Below, piece by piece: positions 34,306 through 46,423 of a stretch of DNA of 64,000 nt. Under the pieces are notes generated by a model, which saw nothing but the letters and a program-made list of their open reading frames with translations, did not search any database and was not told where the DNA came from. This stretch comes from Methylophaga sp. 42_25_T18 (GTDB taxonomy: Bacteria; Pseudomonadota; Gammaproteobacteria; Nitrosococcales; Methylophagaceae). Location of the stretch: NCBI GenBank assembly GCA_002163085.1, contig MAAJ01000009.1, positions 17,813 through 81,812 on the forward strand, read 5' to 3'. The first letter of the stretch is position 1; the number at the start of each line of letters is the position of its first letter. A program made the position numbers and the translations under genes.

Positions 34306-35223
34306 TTAAGTTACGACCGATGCCGCAGGACGAATAAACAGAATTGGTGCATCTTTTTCATCTTCAAAGCTCACCAATTCCCAAGCATCTTTATCGGCCA
34401 ATAATTTACGCAATAATTTATTATTCACTTCATGACCAGACTTGTGGCCACTAAACGCACCAATCAAGCTATATCCCAATAAATACAGGTCGCCAATTGC
34501 GTCCAAAACTTTATGACGGACAAACTCGTCTTCGTAGCGCAAGCCATCTTCATTGACGACACGGTAGTCATCTAATGCAATTGCGTTATCAACACTGGCG
34601 CCCAATGCTAAATTATTCTCACGCAATTTTTCGATATCTTTCATAAACCCAAAGGTGCGAGCACGGCTAACCTCACGAACAAATGACGTAGAGGAGAAAT
34701 CAACATCAACTTGTTGAGGCCTGCCAGTAAACGCAGGATGTTGAAAATCAATGGTAAAACTAACTTTGAATCCTTCAAAAGGTTCAAACTTTCCCCATTT
34801 GTCGCCATCTTCAACTAGCAAGGTCTTTTTAATACGAATAAATTGCTTGGCAACCGCTTGTTCTTCGATACCCGCAGATTGAATTAAAAATACAAATGGG
34901 CCGGCACTACCATCCATGATCGGTACTTCTGGTGCATTCAGATCGATATAGGCATTATCTATACCTAAGCCAGCAAATGCTGACAAAAGATGCTCTACCG
35001 TGGATACACGTTGACCATGCTGAACCAAGGTCGTTGATAGAGCTGTTTCCCCCACATTCTCAGCCTTAGCTTCGATTTCAACTACTGGGTCCAAATCTAC
35101 ACGGCGGAAGATTATGCCTGTATTAGGCGCAGCAGGACGCAGAGTGAGATATACCGTATCACCACTATGCAACCCAACACCGGTCGCACGAATCACATTC
35201 TTCAATGTTCGTTGCTTTATCAC
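34306..35223 (-). CDS. lpxC: UDP-3-O-acyl-N-acetylglucosamine deacetylase
   Basis: Zinc-dependent enzyme that commits UDP-acyl-GlcNAc to lipid A synthesis. The 305-residue length is normal. The N-terminus [21 protein letters not shown], the zinc-binding [15 protein letters not shown] and the catalytic [14 protein letters not shown] and [12 protein letters not shown] blocks are intact. It follows ftsZ at the end of the dcw cluster, as in E. coli, with a 70-base gap, and converges with dciA. Confidence 0.98.
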   Translation of the reverse strand: MIKQRTLKNVIRATGVGLHSGDTVYLTLRPAAPNTGIIFRRVDLDPVVEIEAKAENVGETALSTTLVQHGQRVSTVEHLLSAFAGLGIDNAYIDLNAPEVPIMDGSAGPFVFLIQSAGIEEQAVAKQFIRIKKTLLVEDGDKWGKFEPFEGFKVSFTIDFQHPAFTGRPQQVDVDFSSTSFVREVSRARTFGFMKDIEKLRENNLALGASVDNAIALDDYRVVNEDGLRYEDEFVRHKVLDAIGDLYLLGYSLIGAFSGHKSGHEVNNKLLRKLLADKDAWELVSFEDEKDAPILFIRPAASVVT

Positions 35224-35293
35224 GGTGCTTAACCCCCTTAACTAAAATTTATATACAGATCGGCAGATTGTATCACAAGCCACATCACTCCAA

Positions 35294-36451
35294 CTAATCA
35301 GCTTGTCTGCGTAAAAATGCTGGAATATCTAAATAATCCATGTTGATATCACTATTAGCAACTTGCTTTTGTGTTTCTTTTTCTTCTTGACGCATCACAG
35401 TCGGTTTGTCGTAATCAATATCCACTGGCTTTTTCACAATTTCAATTTGTGGTGAAACGACTTCCGAAGGCATTGCTATATTAGCTTGTTTACTACCGCC
35501 TAATCCTGTTGCCACAACCGTCACGCGTAATTCATCAGTCATTTCAGGATCAATAACAGTTCCAACGACCACCGTAGCATCATCAGAAGCAAACTCTTTT
35601 ACCATATTACCCACTTCTTCAAATTCGCCAATCGTCATATCCAAACCGGCAGTAATATTTACTAATACACCACGAGCACCAGACAAATCGACATCTTCTA
35701 ATAATGGGCTAGATACTGCCGTTCTTGCTGCTTCAGTTGCTCGACCCTCACCTGATGCATGACCTGTTCCCATCATTGCCATGCCCATTTCAGACATAAC
35801 TGTACGAACGTCCGCGAAATCGACATTAATCATGCCTTCCCGTGTAATCAATTCAGCGATACCCTGCACAGCACCTAACAACACATCATTTGCCGCTTTA
35901 AATGCATTTAACAGGCTCATGTCCTTGCCCAACACAGCCAATAATTTTTCATTTGGAATCGTGATCAATGAATCGACATGCTGACTTAATTCCTCTAAAC
36001 CTGCATTCGCAATTTTTAAACGTTTAATGCCTTCAAACGGAAAAGGTTTAGTCACAACCGCCACCGTCAAAATGCCCATTTCTTTAGCGACCTGAGCAAC
36101 AACTGGTGCCGCACCAGTCCCTGTTCCTCCGCCCATACCTGCAGTAATAAACACCATATCGGCGCCACCGATAACTTCCATTATACGTTCACGATCTTCC
36201 AATGCTGCTTGTCGTCCCACATCTGGATTTGCGCCTGCTCCTAATCCTTTTGTGATATCAGTACCCAACTGTAATTGGGTTGTTGCCGCACTTTTACGCA
36301 ATGCCTGTGCATCGGTATTAGCGCAAATAAAATCCACGCCTTCAATTTCATTAGCAACCATGTGCTCCAGAGCATTACCACCGCCACCGCCAACACCGAT
36401 AACCTTGATCACCGCGTTTTGTGTATATGTATCGATCAATTCAAATGTCAT
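35294..36451 (-). CDS. ftsZ: Cell division GTPase FtsZ
   Basis: Tubulin-like GTPase that forms the Z-ring at midcell. The 385 residues include the tubulin signature [10 protein letters not shown] (near 107), [13 protein letters not shown] near the N-terminus and the synergy-loop region around [11 protein letters not shown]. The conserved C-terminal peptide [14 protein letters not shown] binds FtsA and ZipA. It lies 51 bases downstream of ftsA, so it is co-transcribed, but the gap leaves room for extra promoter elements within the cluster. Confidence 0.99.
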   Translation of the reverse strand: MTFELIDTYTQNAVIKVIGVGGGGGNALEHMVANEIEGVDFICANTDAQALRKSAATTQLQLGTDITKGLGAGANPDVGRQAALEDRERIMEVIGGADMVFITAGMGGGTGTGAAPVVAQVAKEMGILTVAVVTKPFPFEGIKRLKIANAGLEELSQHVDSLITIPNEKLLAVLGKDMSLLNAFKAANDVLLGAVQGIAELITREGMINVDFADVRTVMSEMGMAMMGTGHASGEGRATEAARTAVSSPLLEDVDLSGARGVLVNITAGLDMTIGEFEEVGNMVKEFASDDATVVVGTVIDPEMTDELRVTVVATGLGGSKQANIAMPSEVVSPQIEIVKKPVDIDYDKPTVMRQEEKETQKQVANSDINMDYLDIPAFLRRQAD

Positions 36452-36502
36452 TTCTCTCTCCCCAGTTTTATTACTTTATTATGTCTATCTTTACTTTAAT
36501 TC

Positions 36503-37756
36503 TTAAAAATTACCTTGGAACCAGCTTTTCATACGGGCCAACATGCCTTTAAATCCGTCACCGACCTTTAAATCCGTTTGTCCATTTGTGACTTCTTCAT
36601 TGCCAAATAACAACAAACCCACACCTGTTGCATGAATCGGATTGCGTACAACTTCTGCCAATCCACCTACATGCTGAGGTAGTCCTAATCTCACTGGCAG
36701 ATGGAATACTTCTTCTGCCAATTCGATCACACCTTCCATCTTGGAACTTCCACCTGTTAACACCACGCCTGCTGCCAACAGCTCTTCAAAACCGCTCTTT
36801 CTCAATTCAGCTTGTACCAACATCAATAGTTCTTCATAGCGAGGCTCAACTACCTCGGCTAGTGTTTGCCTTGCTAATTGACGCGGCGGACGTTCACCGA
36901 CACTTGGCACTTCAATCGTTTCATCTTCACGTGCTAATTGTCTTAAAGCACAGGCATATTTAATTTTGATTTCGTCGGCATATTGCGTAGGGGTTCTTAA
37001 TGCAACTGCAATGTCATTAGTAACCTGATCACCAGCAATTGGAATGACAGCCGTGTGTCGAATAGCACCATCTATAAATACTGCAATATCTGTTGTACCA
37101 CCGCCTATATCTACCAGACAGACTCCCAACTCTTTTTCATCATGTTCAAGTACTGAATAACTGGAGGCCATTTGCTCTAAAATAACGCCATCTACGGACA
37201 GGCCACAACGTTCAATACACTTGGTAATATTCTGAGCCGCACTCACTGCTCCCGTTATCAAATGTACTTTGGCTTCTAAACGCACACCTGACATGCCAAT
37301 AGGTTCACGGATTCCTTCTTGATTATCTATAATGTATTCTTGTGGCATCACATGAAGTAACTGTTGATCGCCAGGAAAATGTACCGCTTTCGCTGCATCT
37401 AATACTCGATCAATATCACCCTGTGTGACTTCTTTATCTCGAATAGCTACCGTGCCATGTGAATTCAAACTACGTATATGGCTACCAGCAATGCCTGCAA
37501 AAACAGAATGTATCTGACAGCCCGCCATTAACTCTGCTTCTTCAACTGCACGTTGGATAGACTGCACGGTGGATTCAATATTAATCACTACCCCTTTTTT
37601 CATACCTCGAGCAGGGTGAGAGCCTATACCAATAATTTCTAGAGCATTATCTTTTGGGCCGGCATCCGGATTGGGGGAGGCAACTATAGCCACCACTTTT
37701 GATGTGCCGATATCCAAGCCAACGATAAGTTCTCTTTCATTTCTTTTTGACATCAT
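36503..37756 (-). CDS. ftsA: Cell division protein FtsA
   Basis: Actin-like ATPase that tethers FtsZ to the membrane. The 417-residue protein has the phosphate-1 motif GLDIGTSKVVAI, the SHUT/1C domain region and GGGTTDIAVFIDG. A C-terminal amphipathic segment (FKGMLARMKSWFQG) serves as the membrane anchor. Overlaps ftsQ by four bases (ATGA). The reading starts MMSK; either Met could be used. Confidence 0.98.
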   Translation of the reverse strand: MMSKRNERELIVGLDIGTSKVVAIVASPNPDAGPKDNALEIIGIGSHPARGMKKGVVINIESTVQSIQRAVEEAELMAGCQIHSVFAGIAGSHIRSLNSHGTVAIRDKEVTQGDIDRVLDAAKAVHFPGDQQLLHVMPQEYIIDNQEGIREPIGMSGVRLEAKVHLITGAVSAAQNITKCIERCGLSVDGVILEQMASSYSVLEHDEKELGVCLVDIGGGTTDIAVFIDGAIRHTAVIPIAGDQVTNDIAVALRTPTQYADEIKIKYACALRQLAREDETIEVPSVGERPPRQLARQTLAEVVEPRYEELLMLVQAELRKSGFEELLAAGVVLTGGSSKMEGVIELAEEVFHLPVRLGLPQHVGGLAEVVRNPIHATGVGLLLFGNEEVTNGQTDLKVGDGFKGMLARMKSWFQGNF

Positions 37757-38532
37757 ACTGTTCCGATAAAATTAGGTTTCTGACTCTGTTTCCATATCAC
37801 AGACAATCCATTGGTGTAACGCATATCCACAACCAAAATATCTGTTTGAAAACGCTGTAAACCCGCTTTAAAAACTTTTACAAAGCGTTGTAAGCGATAC
37901 TCACTCTCTGCTCTACCCAGTATCAGCTGCATTTTGTTATCAAAATATATTGTCCATGCACGACGCTGATCCATCGTGATTTTTTCTGTTTTCAATCCTA
38001 GTAGTGAGACTTGTTGTTCAATAGCTAACCATCGTTTGGTCATCACCACACTCGACCCTGTTAAGCCCTGAAATTTCACTAAATTTGCTGGAATTGTTTC
38101 TTTAGATGGCTTAAACACTTCACCGTCTTCATTAACCAGTTCATTCTCACCCCAGCGCGCCACTGCTATTTGTTCATCTACTATTAAATGCAAACTATCC
38201 GGCCATATCCGCCTAACTTGCACTTGTTTTACCCAAGGCAATGCTTCTCCTGCTTGACGAATACTTGCCACGTCTACATTGATAAAGCTTCCTGTTACGA
38301 AAGGATTTACTGCTTTTACTAATTCATTTTTATTGGCATAAACAAAATCACCTTCTACGGTGACATGTAAAATTGGCAAGGTATCATCTTGATTCAAATA
38401 CACACCAGCAGAAATGGTCGAAATCAACATCACAACGATCACTGATGTGCGTAACCACTGCTGCCACACTAGCGGTTGACGATCTTGCCGCACGGGCTTA
38501 CGTGTTGCACCACGTTTATTTATGCTCGCCAT
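37753..38532 (-). CDS. ftsQ: Cell division protein FtsQ
   Basis: Bitopic inner-membrane protein of the FtsQLB complex that links early and late divisome proteins. It has one membrane helix near residues 25-45, then a POTRA domain (LHVTVEGDFVYANKNELV) and a beta domain ending in the FtsB-binding region. I chose ATG 38532, whose A overlaps the ddlB stop (TAATG) and which has GGAG 11 bases ahead, giving 259 residues. A TTG start 13 codons upstream (38571) is possible. Confidence 0.93.
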   Translation of the reverse strand: MASINKRGATRKPVRQDRQPLVWQQWLRTSVIVVMLISTISAGVYLNQDDTLPILHVTVEGDFVYANKNELVKAVNPFVTGSFINVDVASIRQAGEALPWVKQVQVRRIWPDSLHLIVDEQIAVARWGENELVNEDGEVFKPSKETIPANLVKFQGLTGSSVVMTKRWLAIEQQVSLLGLKTEKITMDQRRAWTIYFDNKMQLILGRAESEYRLQRFVKVFKAGLQRFQTDILVVDMRYTNGLSVIWKQSQKPNFIGTV

Positions 38533-39473
38533 TATTGGTTCGTCTCCATACTGGTCTGCAAGATCTGCCAAACGAGATCCTCAAAACTCAAACCAAATTG
38601 CTTGGCAGCCATCGGTACTAAACTATGATCAGTCATACCCGGCACACTATTAGCTTCAAGCAAATAGAACTCGCCGTCGGTATCTTGCATAAGATCTACG
38701 CGTCCCCATCCCTTCATGCGTAAGCCATTGAATGCCTTTAAGGCGAGTTGCTGACAATGTTGTTCATCTTGTTCAGATAAACCACAAGGGCATAAATACT
38801 CAGTGGTATTAGTTTTATATTTCGCTTTGAAATCATAAAACTCATGTGGCGTTTTCAGTCTTATCATCGGCAATGCAGTGTGACCTAACACCGCCACGGT
38901 ATATTCAGCACCATGAATCCATCGTTCTGCCATCACTTCAGCATCATATTGTGTTGCTAACTCAATAGCTGTTAATAGCTCATCAGCCGAGTTGACTTTT
39001 GTCATGCCAATACTTGAACCTTCATTCACCGGCTTGATAATCAACGGTAGTCCTAAACGTTGCAAAATACTGTCAATATCGGACTCGATGGTGACGCGTT
39101 CAAATTTCGCTGTAGGCAATTCCTGCTGCAACCATGATTGTTTGCTGATCATCTTATTCATTGATAAAACAGCACCCGTTACATCACTTCCTGTGAACGG
39201 GATGTTCATCGACTGCAATAATCCCTGAATTTGGCCGTCCTCACCACCACGGCCATGTAACATCACAAATGCACGATCATATTCACCAGTACGTAACTGC
39301 TCACTTACATCAAAATCAACATCGAGCTTATATGCATCAATACCCTTTTTAATTAAGGCAGCTAATACTGTCTCACCACTCATCAAAGATATTTCACGTT
39401 CAGCAGAACGACCGCCCATTAACACTGCGACTCGACCAAATTCAGCAGCAGAAGTGATGACATGTTTTATCAT
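38532..39473 (-). CDS. ddlB: D-alanine--D-alanine ligase
   Basis: ATP-grasp enzyme that makes the D-Ala-D-Ala dipeptide for MurF. The 313 residues include VLMGGRSAEREISLMSG, HGRGGEDGQIQGLL, IIKPVNEGSSIGM and the metal-binding YLLEANSVPGMTDHSL. Location in the dcw cluster marks it as DdlB. Its stop overlaps the ftsQ start and its start overlaps the murB stop (ATGA). Confidence 0.98.
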   Translation of the reverse strand: MIKHVITSAAEFGRVAVLMGGRSAEREISLMSGETVLAALIKKGIDAYKLDVDFDVSEQLRTGEYDRAFVMLHGRGGEDGQIQGLLQSMNIPFTGSDVTGAVLSMNKMISKQSWLQQELPTAKFERVTIESDIDSILQRLGLPLIIKPVNEGSSIGMTKVNSADELLTAIELATQYDAEVMAERWIHGAEYTVAVLGHTALPMIRLKTPHEFYDFKAKYKTNTTEYLCPCGLSEQDEQHCQQLALKAFNGLRMKGWGRVDLMQDTDGEFYLLEANSVPGMTDHSLVPMAAKQFGLSFEDLVWQILQTSMETNQ

Positions 39474-40363
39474 GCATGCTCTCCTGCTACATGAACTTCC
39501 GGAATTAATTTTATCCCTTGAGCAAGTTCAATTTTCTGCTGTACCAATAAAATTAATGCTTCAATATCAGCTGCTGTAGCCGTGCCATTATTAACTATAA
39601 AGTTTGCATGCTTGTTAGAAACGCTAGCGCCACCAATTGTCAGCCCTTTTAACTCCGTTACTTCAATCAAACGGCCAGCATAATCACCTTGAGGATTTCG
39701 AAATACTGAACCTGCACATGGCTGGTTTGTTGGCTGGCTGGCATTACGTCGTTTTAACAAGGTTTTTATTTGATCTAATTCCTCATCAGCATCACCGGCA
39801 GTAAATTTTAAGCTAGCAGCTGCAAACCATTCTCCTGTCGGCAACTCGACATGGCGATAACTTACTTTAAAGTCTTCTGGCTTACGTGTACGTAATGTGC
39901 CACTTCGATCAACCGTGGTGACATCAGCAACAAACTGCCAGATCTCAGATTGATGCGCACCGGCATTCATCGCTAATGCCCCACCTAATGTGCCTGGGAT
40001 ACCGGCTAAAAATGCTGCACCTGTTTGAGCTGATTTGGCTATTCGTTTAGCTAACTTCCCGCAGTAAACACCTACTTCTGCTCTCACTACGCCATCATCT
40101 TCAATGTTTAACTGTTGCAAAGTTCCAGCAGTAGAAATTACTGTTCCGGCAAAGCCTCCATCTCGTATCAACAAGTTACTGCCTAAACCTAACCATAAAA
40201 CTGGTTCAGCTTCTGGCAGTTGTGATAAAAACATCGCTAGGTCCTTCACATTAGCTGGACGGTAAAACTGCTGTGCATATCCGCCAACTCGCCAAGAGGT
40301 GTGTTTTGCTAACGGCTCATTTATGCGTAATTCACCCTGAAGATTTTGGTAGCGATCGTTCAT
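39470..40363 (-). CDS. murB: UDP-N-acetylenolpyruvoylglucosamine reductase
   Basis: FAD-dependent enzyme that reduces the enolpyruvyl product of MurA to UDP-MurNAc using NADPH. The 297-residue length indicates the type II (shorter) form. Typical segments are LAKHTSWRVGG, LWLGLGSNLLIRDGGF and GTLGGALAMNAGAHQSE, the GSVFRNPQGDYAGRLIE loop and the catalytic Glu in KLIPEVHVAG. It overlaps murC by one base (TAATG) and ddlB by four. Confidence 0.98.
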   Translation of the reverse strand: MNDRYQNLQGELRINEPLAKHTSWRVGGYAQQFYRPANVKDLAMFLSQLPEAEPVLWLGLGSNLLIRDGGFAGTVISTAGTLQQLNIEDDGVVRAEVGVYCGKLAKRIAKSAQTGAAFLAGIPGTLGGALAMNAGAHQSEIWQFVADVTTVDRSGTLRTRKPEDFKVSYRHVELPTGEWFAAASLKFTAGDADEELDQIKTLLKRRNASQPTNQPCAGSVFRNPQGDYAGRLIEVTELKGLTIGGASVSNKHANFIVNNGTATAADIEALILLVQQKIELAQGIKLIPEVHVAGEHA

Positions 40364-41781
40364 TACGAATTCACTCCCAACTGTTGGGGTATTTCACGTG
40401 CCATTGCACCTATGTCACCTGCCCCTAAGGTAATTAACAAATCATCGTCTTCTACCAGTCCCGGTAATAGCTCAAACAAATCCTGTTTATTTTCAGCAAA
40501 TACAGGTTCAACTTGACCACGCAGACGAATCGCACGACATAAGCTACGAGCATCAGCCCCTGCAATTTTAGTTTCTCCGGCAGGATAAACTTCTAATATA
40601 ACTAAGACATCCACACTGGATAATACTTGGGCAAAATCTTCAAACAGATCCCGTGTACGGCTATAGCGATGTGGTTGGAAAACCACAACCAAACGCTTAT
40701 CGGGCCATCCCGCTTTGGTGGCTGCTAATGTTGCTGAAATTTCAGTGGGATGATGCGCATAATCATCAACCAATAACACCTTGCCCTTATGGGTAGCGAT
40801 CTCACCAACAATATTAAATCGACGTCCGATACCAGCAAACTTCTCTAATGCTCGTTGGCAGGCCTCTATCGACACACCTAAGTTTCTAGCAACGGCTAAT
40901 GCGGCTGTTGCATTCAATGCATTATGTAAACCTGGCATGTTTAACGTGACATCAAAACGATGTCCAGCTCTTTTATCTGCTACTTGAAAATGGCTTTGTC
41001 CTTGTTCCTGCCTAAGTTCCAGCAATTGGAAATCAGCTTCATCATTGGTGCCATAAGTCATTAATGGTCGTGTAATATCGACAAGCACTTCACGTACTAC
41101 GGGGTCATCAATACACATCACTGCCAAACCGTAGAACGGTAAATGATGTAAGAATTCAATAAAGGTCGCTTTTAATTTTTCAAAGTCACCTTCATAGGTT
41201 GCCATATGATCTTCATCAATATTGGTCACAATAGCTATCATTGGTTGCAAATATAAAAATGACGCATCACTTTCATCTGCTTCCGCCACCAAATAACGGC
41301 CGCTACCTAAACGCGCATTACTACCAGCACTGTTTAATAGTCCGCCAATCACAAAGGTAGGATCTAGCTCGCCTTCACTTAATAATGCAGCGACTAAACT
41401 TGTGGTAGTGGTTTTTCCATGTGTGCCAGCAACGGCGATGCCGTAGCTAAATCGCATCAATTCGGCCAACATTTCTGCACGTGGGACCACAGGGATACGT
41501 TGCTCACGTGCAGCAAGGACTTCAGGATTATCATCGCTCACCGCAGTGGTCACAACCACCACGTCAGCGCCTTTTAAGTACGCGGGGTCATGGCCAATCA
41601 TTACCACAGCACCAAGACTACGTAGATGCTGAATTAACGTATTCTCAGCTAAATCGGAACCAGACACCTGATAACCTAGATTAATCAATACTTCAGCAAT
41701 GCCGCCCATACCAACACCACCGATACCAATAAGATGGATGTGTTTGACCCTACTTTGCATGGCAGACGTTAACTTATGCAT
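40363..41781 (-). CDS. murC: UDP-N-acetylmuramate--L-alanine ligase
   Basis: Adds L-Ala to UDP-MurNAc with ATP. The 472-residue protein has [18 protein letters not shown] at the N-terminal UDP-binding domain, the P-loop [12 protein letters not shown] (near residue 118) and the C-terminal [14 protein letters not shown] 41781 has GGAG seven bases ahead and overlaps murG by eight bases; this is better than an internal Met eight codons later. Confidence 0.98.
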   Translation of the reverse strand: MHKLTSAMQSRVKHIHLIGIGGVGMGGIAEVLINLGYQVSGSDLAENTLIQHLRSLGAVVMIGHDPAYLKGADVVVVTTAVSDDNPEVLAAREQRIPVVPRAEMLAELMRFSYGIAVAGTHGKTTTTSLVAALLSEGELDPTFVIGGLLNSAGSNARLGSGRYLVAEADESDASFLYLQPMIAIVTNIDEDHMATYEGDFEKLKATFIEFLHHLPFYGLAVMCIDDPVVREVLVDITRPLMTYGTNDEADFQLLELRQEQGQSHFQVADKRAGHRFDVTLNMPGLHNALNATAALAVARNLGVSIEACQRALEKFAGIGRRFNIVGEIATHKGKVLLVDDYAHHPTEISATLAATKAGWPDKRLVVVFQPHRYSRTRDLFEDFAQVLSSVDVLVILEVYPAGETKIAGADARSLCRAIRLRGQVEPVFAENKQDLFELLPGLVEDDDLLITLGAGDIGAMAREIPQQLGVNS

Positions 41782-42853
41782 GCGCTAACTCCATACATAC
41801 ATCACTGATATATTTAGCAGTACCAAGCTTTGCTTGTGTCCGTGCGGCTTTTGCCATAGTTAATAATTGCTCACGATCGTTTGTTAAACGTTTTATTTCC
41901 GTAGCGAGCATTTCTGCTGTTAATGTTTGTTCCTGCATAAGTTTCGCAGCGCCAGCGTTCACTAACGCTGATGCGTTATGGGTTTGGTGGTCATCAACCG
42001 CATAGGGATAAGGCACTAGCAATGCAGCAACGCCAGTTGCCGCCAGTTCTGCAATAGTTAACGCTCCAGCTCGACAAATAACTAAATCTGCCCACGCATA
42101 GCTCATTGCCATATCGTCAATAAATGCAGTTATTTCTGCATTCACTTCTACCGCTGCATAGGCTTGCTGGCAATCATCTATATGTCGTTGACCACATTGG
42201 TGTTTGATTTGAGGCCGCGAGGTTTCATCCAATAAAGCTAAAGCTTGGGGAATAAACGTGTTGAGTGCTCTTGCCCCCAAACTGCCCCCTAAGACAAGTA
42301 ACCTTAATGGACCTGTTCGGTTTTTATATCGTTGTTGCGGTTCAACTATCTTTTCGATGCTTATACGTACTGGATTACCCACCCACTCAGCATTTAACGT
42401 TGATGGGAAACTATGCGGAAAACCCTCCATTACCGTTTGAGCAAGACGAGATAATAATTTATTGGTTAAACCCGGAATTGCATTTTGTTCGTGTATTACT
42501 AAGGGCTTCGCAGCTAATTTTGCTGCAATTCCACCAGGCCCAGAGGCGAATCCACCTAAACCTAGCACCACATCAGGTTTAATCGTTCTAATGACACTCA
42601 GCGCTTCAATCACTGCTTTGACTAATTTAAAGGGTGCTAATAACCAGCCAAGCAGACCGTTACCACGCAATCCTTGAACGTTAATAAAACTAATTGGTAA
42701 TCCCGCAGCAGGCACTAACTTCGATTCTATGCCTTTTTCTGTACCGATCCAGAAAACATCAACCGCACGATTTTTTAATTCTTCTGCCACTGCAAGTGCA
42801 GGAAAAACATGGCCGCCCGTGCCCCCTGCCATAATCAAAACCCGTGTCGTCAT
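41774..42853 (-). CDS. murG: Undecaprenyldiphospho-muramoylpentapeptide GlcNAc transferase
   Basis: Membrane-associated GT28 glycosyltransferase that converts lipid I to lipid II on the cytoplasmic face. The 359 residues show [17 protein letters not shown] and the [25 protein letters not shown] block of the UDP-GlcNAc site, with [14 protein letters not shown] in the acceptor domain. It overlaps ftsW by four bases and murC by eight. Confidence 0.98.
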   Translation of the reverse strand: MTTRVLIMAGGTGGHVFPALAVAEELKNRAVDVFWIGTEKGIESKLVPAAGLPISFINVQGLRGNGLLGWLLAPFKLVKAVIEALSVIRTIKPDVVLGLGGFASGPGGIAAKLAAKPLVIHEQNAIPGLTNKLLSRLAQTVMEGFPHSFPSTLNAEWVGNPVRISIEKIVEPQQRYKNRTGPLRLLVLGGSLGARALNTFIPQALALLDETSRPQIKHQCGQRHIDDCQQAYAAVEVNAEITAFIDDMAMSYAWADLVICRAGALTIAELAATGVAALLVPYPYAVDDHQTHNASALVNAGAAKLMQEQTLTAEMLATEIKRLTNDREQLLTMAKAARTQAKLGTAKYISDVCMELAHA

Positions 42854-43989
42854 CGTTTCACCCTCGCCGATGCTTTTTCAGGGAAACGCGTTTCTTGATC
42901 AACACGAAATAATAATGCAACAGCCACACCGACGATAACTAAACTACTTCCGCCATAACTCATTAGTGGCAAGGTCAAGCCTTTAGTTGGTAAGGCCCCC
43001 ATGTTCACGCCCATATTCACACAGGCCTGTAAACCCAACCAAATGCCAATACCGTAAGCAACTTGAGCACCAAACACTTGCCCTGATAATTCAGCTGCAC
43101 GACCAATCGCTAGAGCGCGCCAGATAAATACAAAAAACAAAACGATCACCAACATTGCACCCACTAAACCTAGCTCTTCTGCCAGAATAGAATATAAAAA
43201 GTCGGTATGTGCTTCTGGTAGATAAAACAGTTTCTGCATGCTGCTACCTAATCCCACACCTAGCCAATCACCACGGCCAAATGCGATTAACGCTTGTGTT
43301 AATTGGAAGCCACTGCCAAAAGGATCTGCCCATGGATCAATAAAACTCTGTAATCGTTGCAATCGATACGGTGCTAGCCAGACTAACGCTGCAAATAAAG
43401 CACCCATAACGCCAATCAAGCCTGCAAATACATCAAGACGTGCTCCGCCTAGAAATAACATCGCTAAAACGGTAGAAAGTATGACCACCATTGAGCCCAT
43501 ATCCGGCTGCATAAGCAATAATAATGCTGCAAAACCTAACAAAACCAATGGTGCTAATACTTTAAAAAAAGAACCATGTAATTGGCCATGATGACGCTGC
43601 AAGTAGTCTGCAATATAGAAAATTGCAAATAACTTTATCAGCTCGGCGACTTGGATATTTATGGGGCCTAATGGCAACCATCGCGAGCTACCATTCACTT
43701 CTCGGCCTATACCAGGAATCAATACTAAAATTAGTAAGCCAACGCCAATCATCAGTAACTGGGCCGCATATCGCTGCCAGAAAGATAAGCGGATAGAAAC
43801 AACTGCCCAAGCGATTATTAGACCTACTGCTGCAAATATCGACTGGCGAATGAAATAATATAAAGGCTGTGACATTTTGCTTTCAGCAATCGTGATTGAA
43901 GCAGAAGCAACCATCACTAAACCTATGATTAACAATGTCATGGTGACAAACAACAAGCTACGATCAAATGTTAGCGTTGTCTGTTTCAT
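42850..43989 (-). CDS. ftsW: Septal peptidoglycan polymerase FtsW
   Basis: SEDS-family glycosyltransferase that polymerises lipid II at the septum with FtsI. The 379 residues contain about ten membrane helices. Conserved blocks include WLPLGPINIQVAELIKL, HTDFLYSILAEELGLVG and the C-terminal PTKGLTLPLMSYGGSSL. It is encoded between murD and murG, as in E. coli, which distinguishes it from RodA. Overlaps both neighbours by four bases. Confidence 0.98.
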   Translation of the reverse strand: MKQTTLTFDRSLLFVTMTLLIIGLVMVASASITIAESKMSQPLYYFIRQSIFAAVGLIIAWAVVSIRLSFWQRYAAQLLMIGVGLLILVLIPGIGREVNGSSRWLPLGPINIQVAELIKLFAIFYIADYLQRHHGQLHGSFFKVLAPLVLLGFAALLLLMQPDMGSMVVILSTVLAMLFLGGARLDVFAGLIGVMGALFAALVWLAPYRLQRLQSFIDPWADPFGSGFQLTQALIAFGRGDWLGVGLGSSMQKLFYLPEAHTDFLYSILAEELGLVGAMLVIVLFFVFIWRALAIGRAAELSGQVFGAQVAYGIGIWLGLQACVNMGVNMGALPTKGLTLPLMSYGGSSLVIVGVAVALLFRVDQETRFPEKASARVKR

Positions 43990-45344
43990 ACTGACAACTC
44001 CTGCACACTTTGCTCAAACTTTTCACCACGATCTTCATAACCACTGAACATATCAAAGCTTGCACAGGCCGGAGATAGCAATACATTCTCACCTGAAGTT
44101 GCGATTTCAGCTGCCTTGTTCACTGCGTCTGACATGCTGTCCGCATGGATGGTTATTACGGTGTTAGGTATGACTGCCGCTAGCTGAGCCGCATCTTGTC
44201 CAAGTAATACGACAGCTCGAACAGATTGCTCTAATGCTGGTGTTAATGCTGAAAAATCCTGTTCTTTAGCGATTCCACCAGCAATTAATATCATCTTGCC
44301 TAGATCCGCTAAGCCTTCGGTGGCGGCAAGTGTTGCACCGACATTAGTTGCTTTAGAATCGTTATACCAGCGCACACCCTTGACTTCATCAACATAGCAA
44401 CAGCGATGAGGTAGGCCTTTATATTCAACTAATGCTGATAACATTGATGTCATTGGTAAAGCCATCGCCGAGCCTAGCGCTAAAGCCGACAGAGCATTGG
44501 CCACGTTATGTTTACCAACGATCTTCATCTCCTCCACAGCAATAAGCGCTTGTGAACCTTCTGCTAACCACTGCCGACCTTCTTTTTCTATCAGGCCAAA
44601 ATCTACACCCTTAGTTTCATGCAAACTAAAACCAATTTGATTTCGTTCAGCTTGTGCTAACTGGTTTACCACATCATCATCACGGTTTATTACCATGACA
44701 CCATCACCGTTAAAGATTTGTGCTTTAGCTTGTTGGTAAGCATCAATAGTGTCATAACGATCTAAATGATCTGGGCTTACATTCAAAATCACTGCTGCAA
44801 ACGCATTAAGTGATTTAACCGTTTCCAATTGGAAACTCGATAACTCTACGATATAAAAATCAGGCGCTGACTCTGTAATTAAATCTAATGCCGGTGTGCC
44901 TAGGTTTCCTCCTACAGCGATATTTTTTCCCGCTTTTTCAGCCATTTCAGCAAGTAAGGTTGTCACCGTGCTCTTTCCATTTGAACCAGTAATAGCAACG
45001 ATCGGGGCATTGGCATAACGAGAAAACAGTTCAATATCACCCACCATTTCAACACCAGCCGCTCTTGCTGCTGCAATTTCTGGCAAACGCGGATCGATGC
45101 CAGGGCTTAATACAATCATATCTGCCTGTTTCATCCAGGCGAGGTCTAAACCACCCGTTTTAACCACAACTTCTGGGTGTTCTTGCTGCAGTATGCTTAA
45201 TGATGGTGGCAACTCTCGCGTATCCATAATGGCAACATCAATATCATGATGCACCAAAAATTTAGCACAAGATAATCCTGTCTTGCCGAGTCCGATGATC
45301 AGACAATTTGTTGGTTGATGCATATGATTTGCCTGTGCACTCAT
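43986..45344 (-). CDS. murD: UDP-N-acetylmuramoylalanine--D-glutamate ligase
   Basis: Adds D-Glu to UDP-MurNAc-L-Ala with ATP. The 452 residues include the P-loop [17 protein letters not shown] (near 116-132), [37 protein letters not shown] and a C-terminal [21 protein letters not shown], all classic MurD blocks. It overlaps mraY and ftsW by four bases each. Confidence 0.98.
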   Translation of the reverse strand: MSAQANHMHQPTNCLIIGLGKTGLSCAKFLVHHDIDVAIMDTRELPPSLSILQQEHPEVVVKTGGLDLAWMKQADMIVLSPGIDPRLPEIAAARAAGVEMVGDIELFSRYANAPIVAITGSNGKSTVTTLLAEMAEKAGKNIAVGGNLGTPALDLITESAPDFYIVELSSFQLETVKSLNAFAAVILNVSPDHLDRYDTIDAYQQAKAQIFNGDGVMVINRDDDVVNQLAQAERNQIGFSLHETKGVDFGLIEKEGRQWLAEGSQALIAVEEMKIVGKHNVANALSALALGSAMALPMTSMLSALVEYKGLPHRCCYVDEVKGVRWYNDSKATNVGATLAATEGLADLGKMILIAGGIAKEQDFSALTPALEQSVRAVVLLGQDAAQLAAVIPNTVITIHADSMSDAVNKAAEIATSGENVLLSPACASFDMFSGYEDRGEKFEQSVQELSV

Positions 45345-46423
45345 CGTATTTTGAGGCTCGCCAAACCAACTAATACCAAGAACACGGTAATGATCCAGAA
45401 ACGAACAATAATTCGAGGTTCAGGCCAGCCCTTCAATTCATAATGATGATGAATAGGCGCCATCAAAAACACACGTTTGCCTCGTAGTTTGTATGACGCA
45501 ACTTGTAATATGACCGATAAAGTTTCAATGACAAATACGCCACCCATTATCATTAATACCAGCTCTTGGCGGACTAATACTGCAACAGTACCTAAGGCGG
45601 CGCCTAATGCTAATGCACCGATATCTCCCATAAAGACTTGTGCCGGATAGGTGTTAAACCATAAGAAACCTAAACCAGCACCGACCATAGCCGCACAAAA
45701 TACGGTTAATTCACCTGCATCTGGTATATACGGAATTGCTAAGTAATTCGCAAATTCATAATGGCCCGTTACATAGCTAAATAAGCCTAAGGCTGACGCT
45801 ACCATTACCGTCGGCATTACCGCTAAGCCATCTAAACCATCCGTTAAATTTACTGCATTACTACTGCCGACAATGACTAAATAGGTCAGCAACATATACC
45901 ATCCACCCAATGGAACAATGACATCCTTAAAGAATGGAACTATCAACTGAGTTTCAGCAGGTATGACAGCAGTTTGATATAAAAATACTGCGGCACCAGC
46001 ACCCACCACCGATTGCCAAAAATATTTGTATCGACTTAGTAGTCCAGTTGGATCTTGGCGTACTAGTTTTATGTAATCATCGACAAATCCAATCACACCA
46101 AATGCCATCGTAACTACCAATACCACCCATACATATCGATTTGATAAATCTGCCCACAGTAAGGTACTGACGGCAATGGCCACTAAAATAAGGGCTCCAC
46201 CCATCGTTGGTGTGCCTGCTTTACTCAGATGTGATTCAGGACCATCATCTCTGATCACTTGGCCTATCTGTTTAAAACTAAGGTGGCGGATCATGGTTGG
46301 CCCCACGATCAAGGCAATACCTAAAGCGGTAATAACACCTAGAATTGCACGTAGCGTTAGATATTGAAAAACACTAAAACCACTATAAAACTGACTTAAA
46401 TATTCACTTAAATAGATCAGCAT
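45341..46423 (-). CDS. mraY: Phospho-N-acetylmuramoyl-pentapeptide-transferase
   Basis: Integral membrane enzyme that makes lipid I from UDP-MurNAc-pentapeptide and undecaprenyl phosphate. The 360 residues have about ten helices, the catalytic [21 protein letters not shown], the [12 protein letters not shown] block and the C-terminal [21 protein letters not shown]. The start overlaps the murF stop and the stop overlaps the murD start. Confidence 0.98.
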   Translation of the reverse strand: MLIYLSEYLSQFYSGFSVFQYLTLRAILGVITALGIALIVGPTMIRHLSFKQIGQVIRDDGPESHLSKAGTPTMGGALILVAIAVSTLLWADLSNRYVWVVLVVTMAFGVIGFVDDYIKLVRQDPTGLLSRYKYFWQSVVGAGAAVFLYQTAVIPAETQLIVPFFKDVIVPLGGWYMLLTYLVIVGSSNAVNLTDGLDGLAVMPTVMVASALGLFSYVTGHYEFANYLAIPYIPDAGELTVFCAAMVGAGLGFLWFNTYPAQVFMGDIGALALGAALGTVAVLVRQELVLMIMGGVFVIETLSVILQVASYKLRGKRVFLMAPIHHHYELKGWPEPRIIVRFWIITVFLVLVGLASLKIR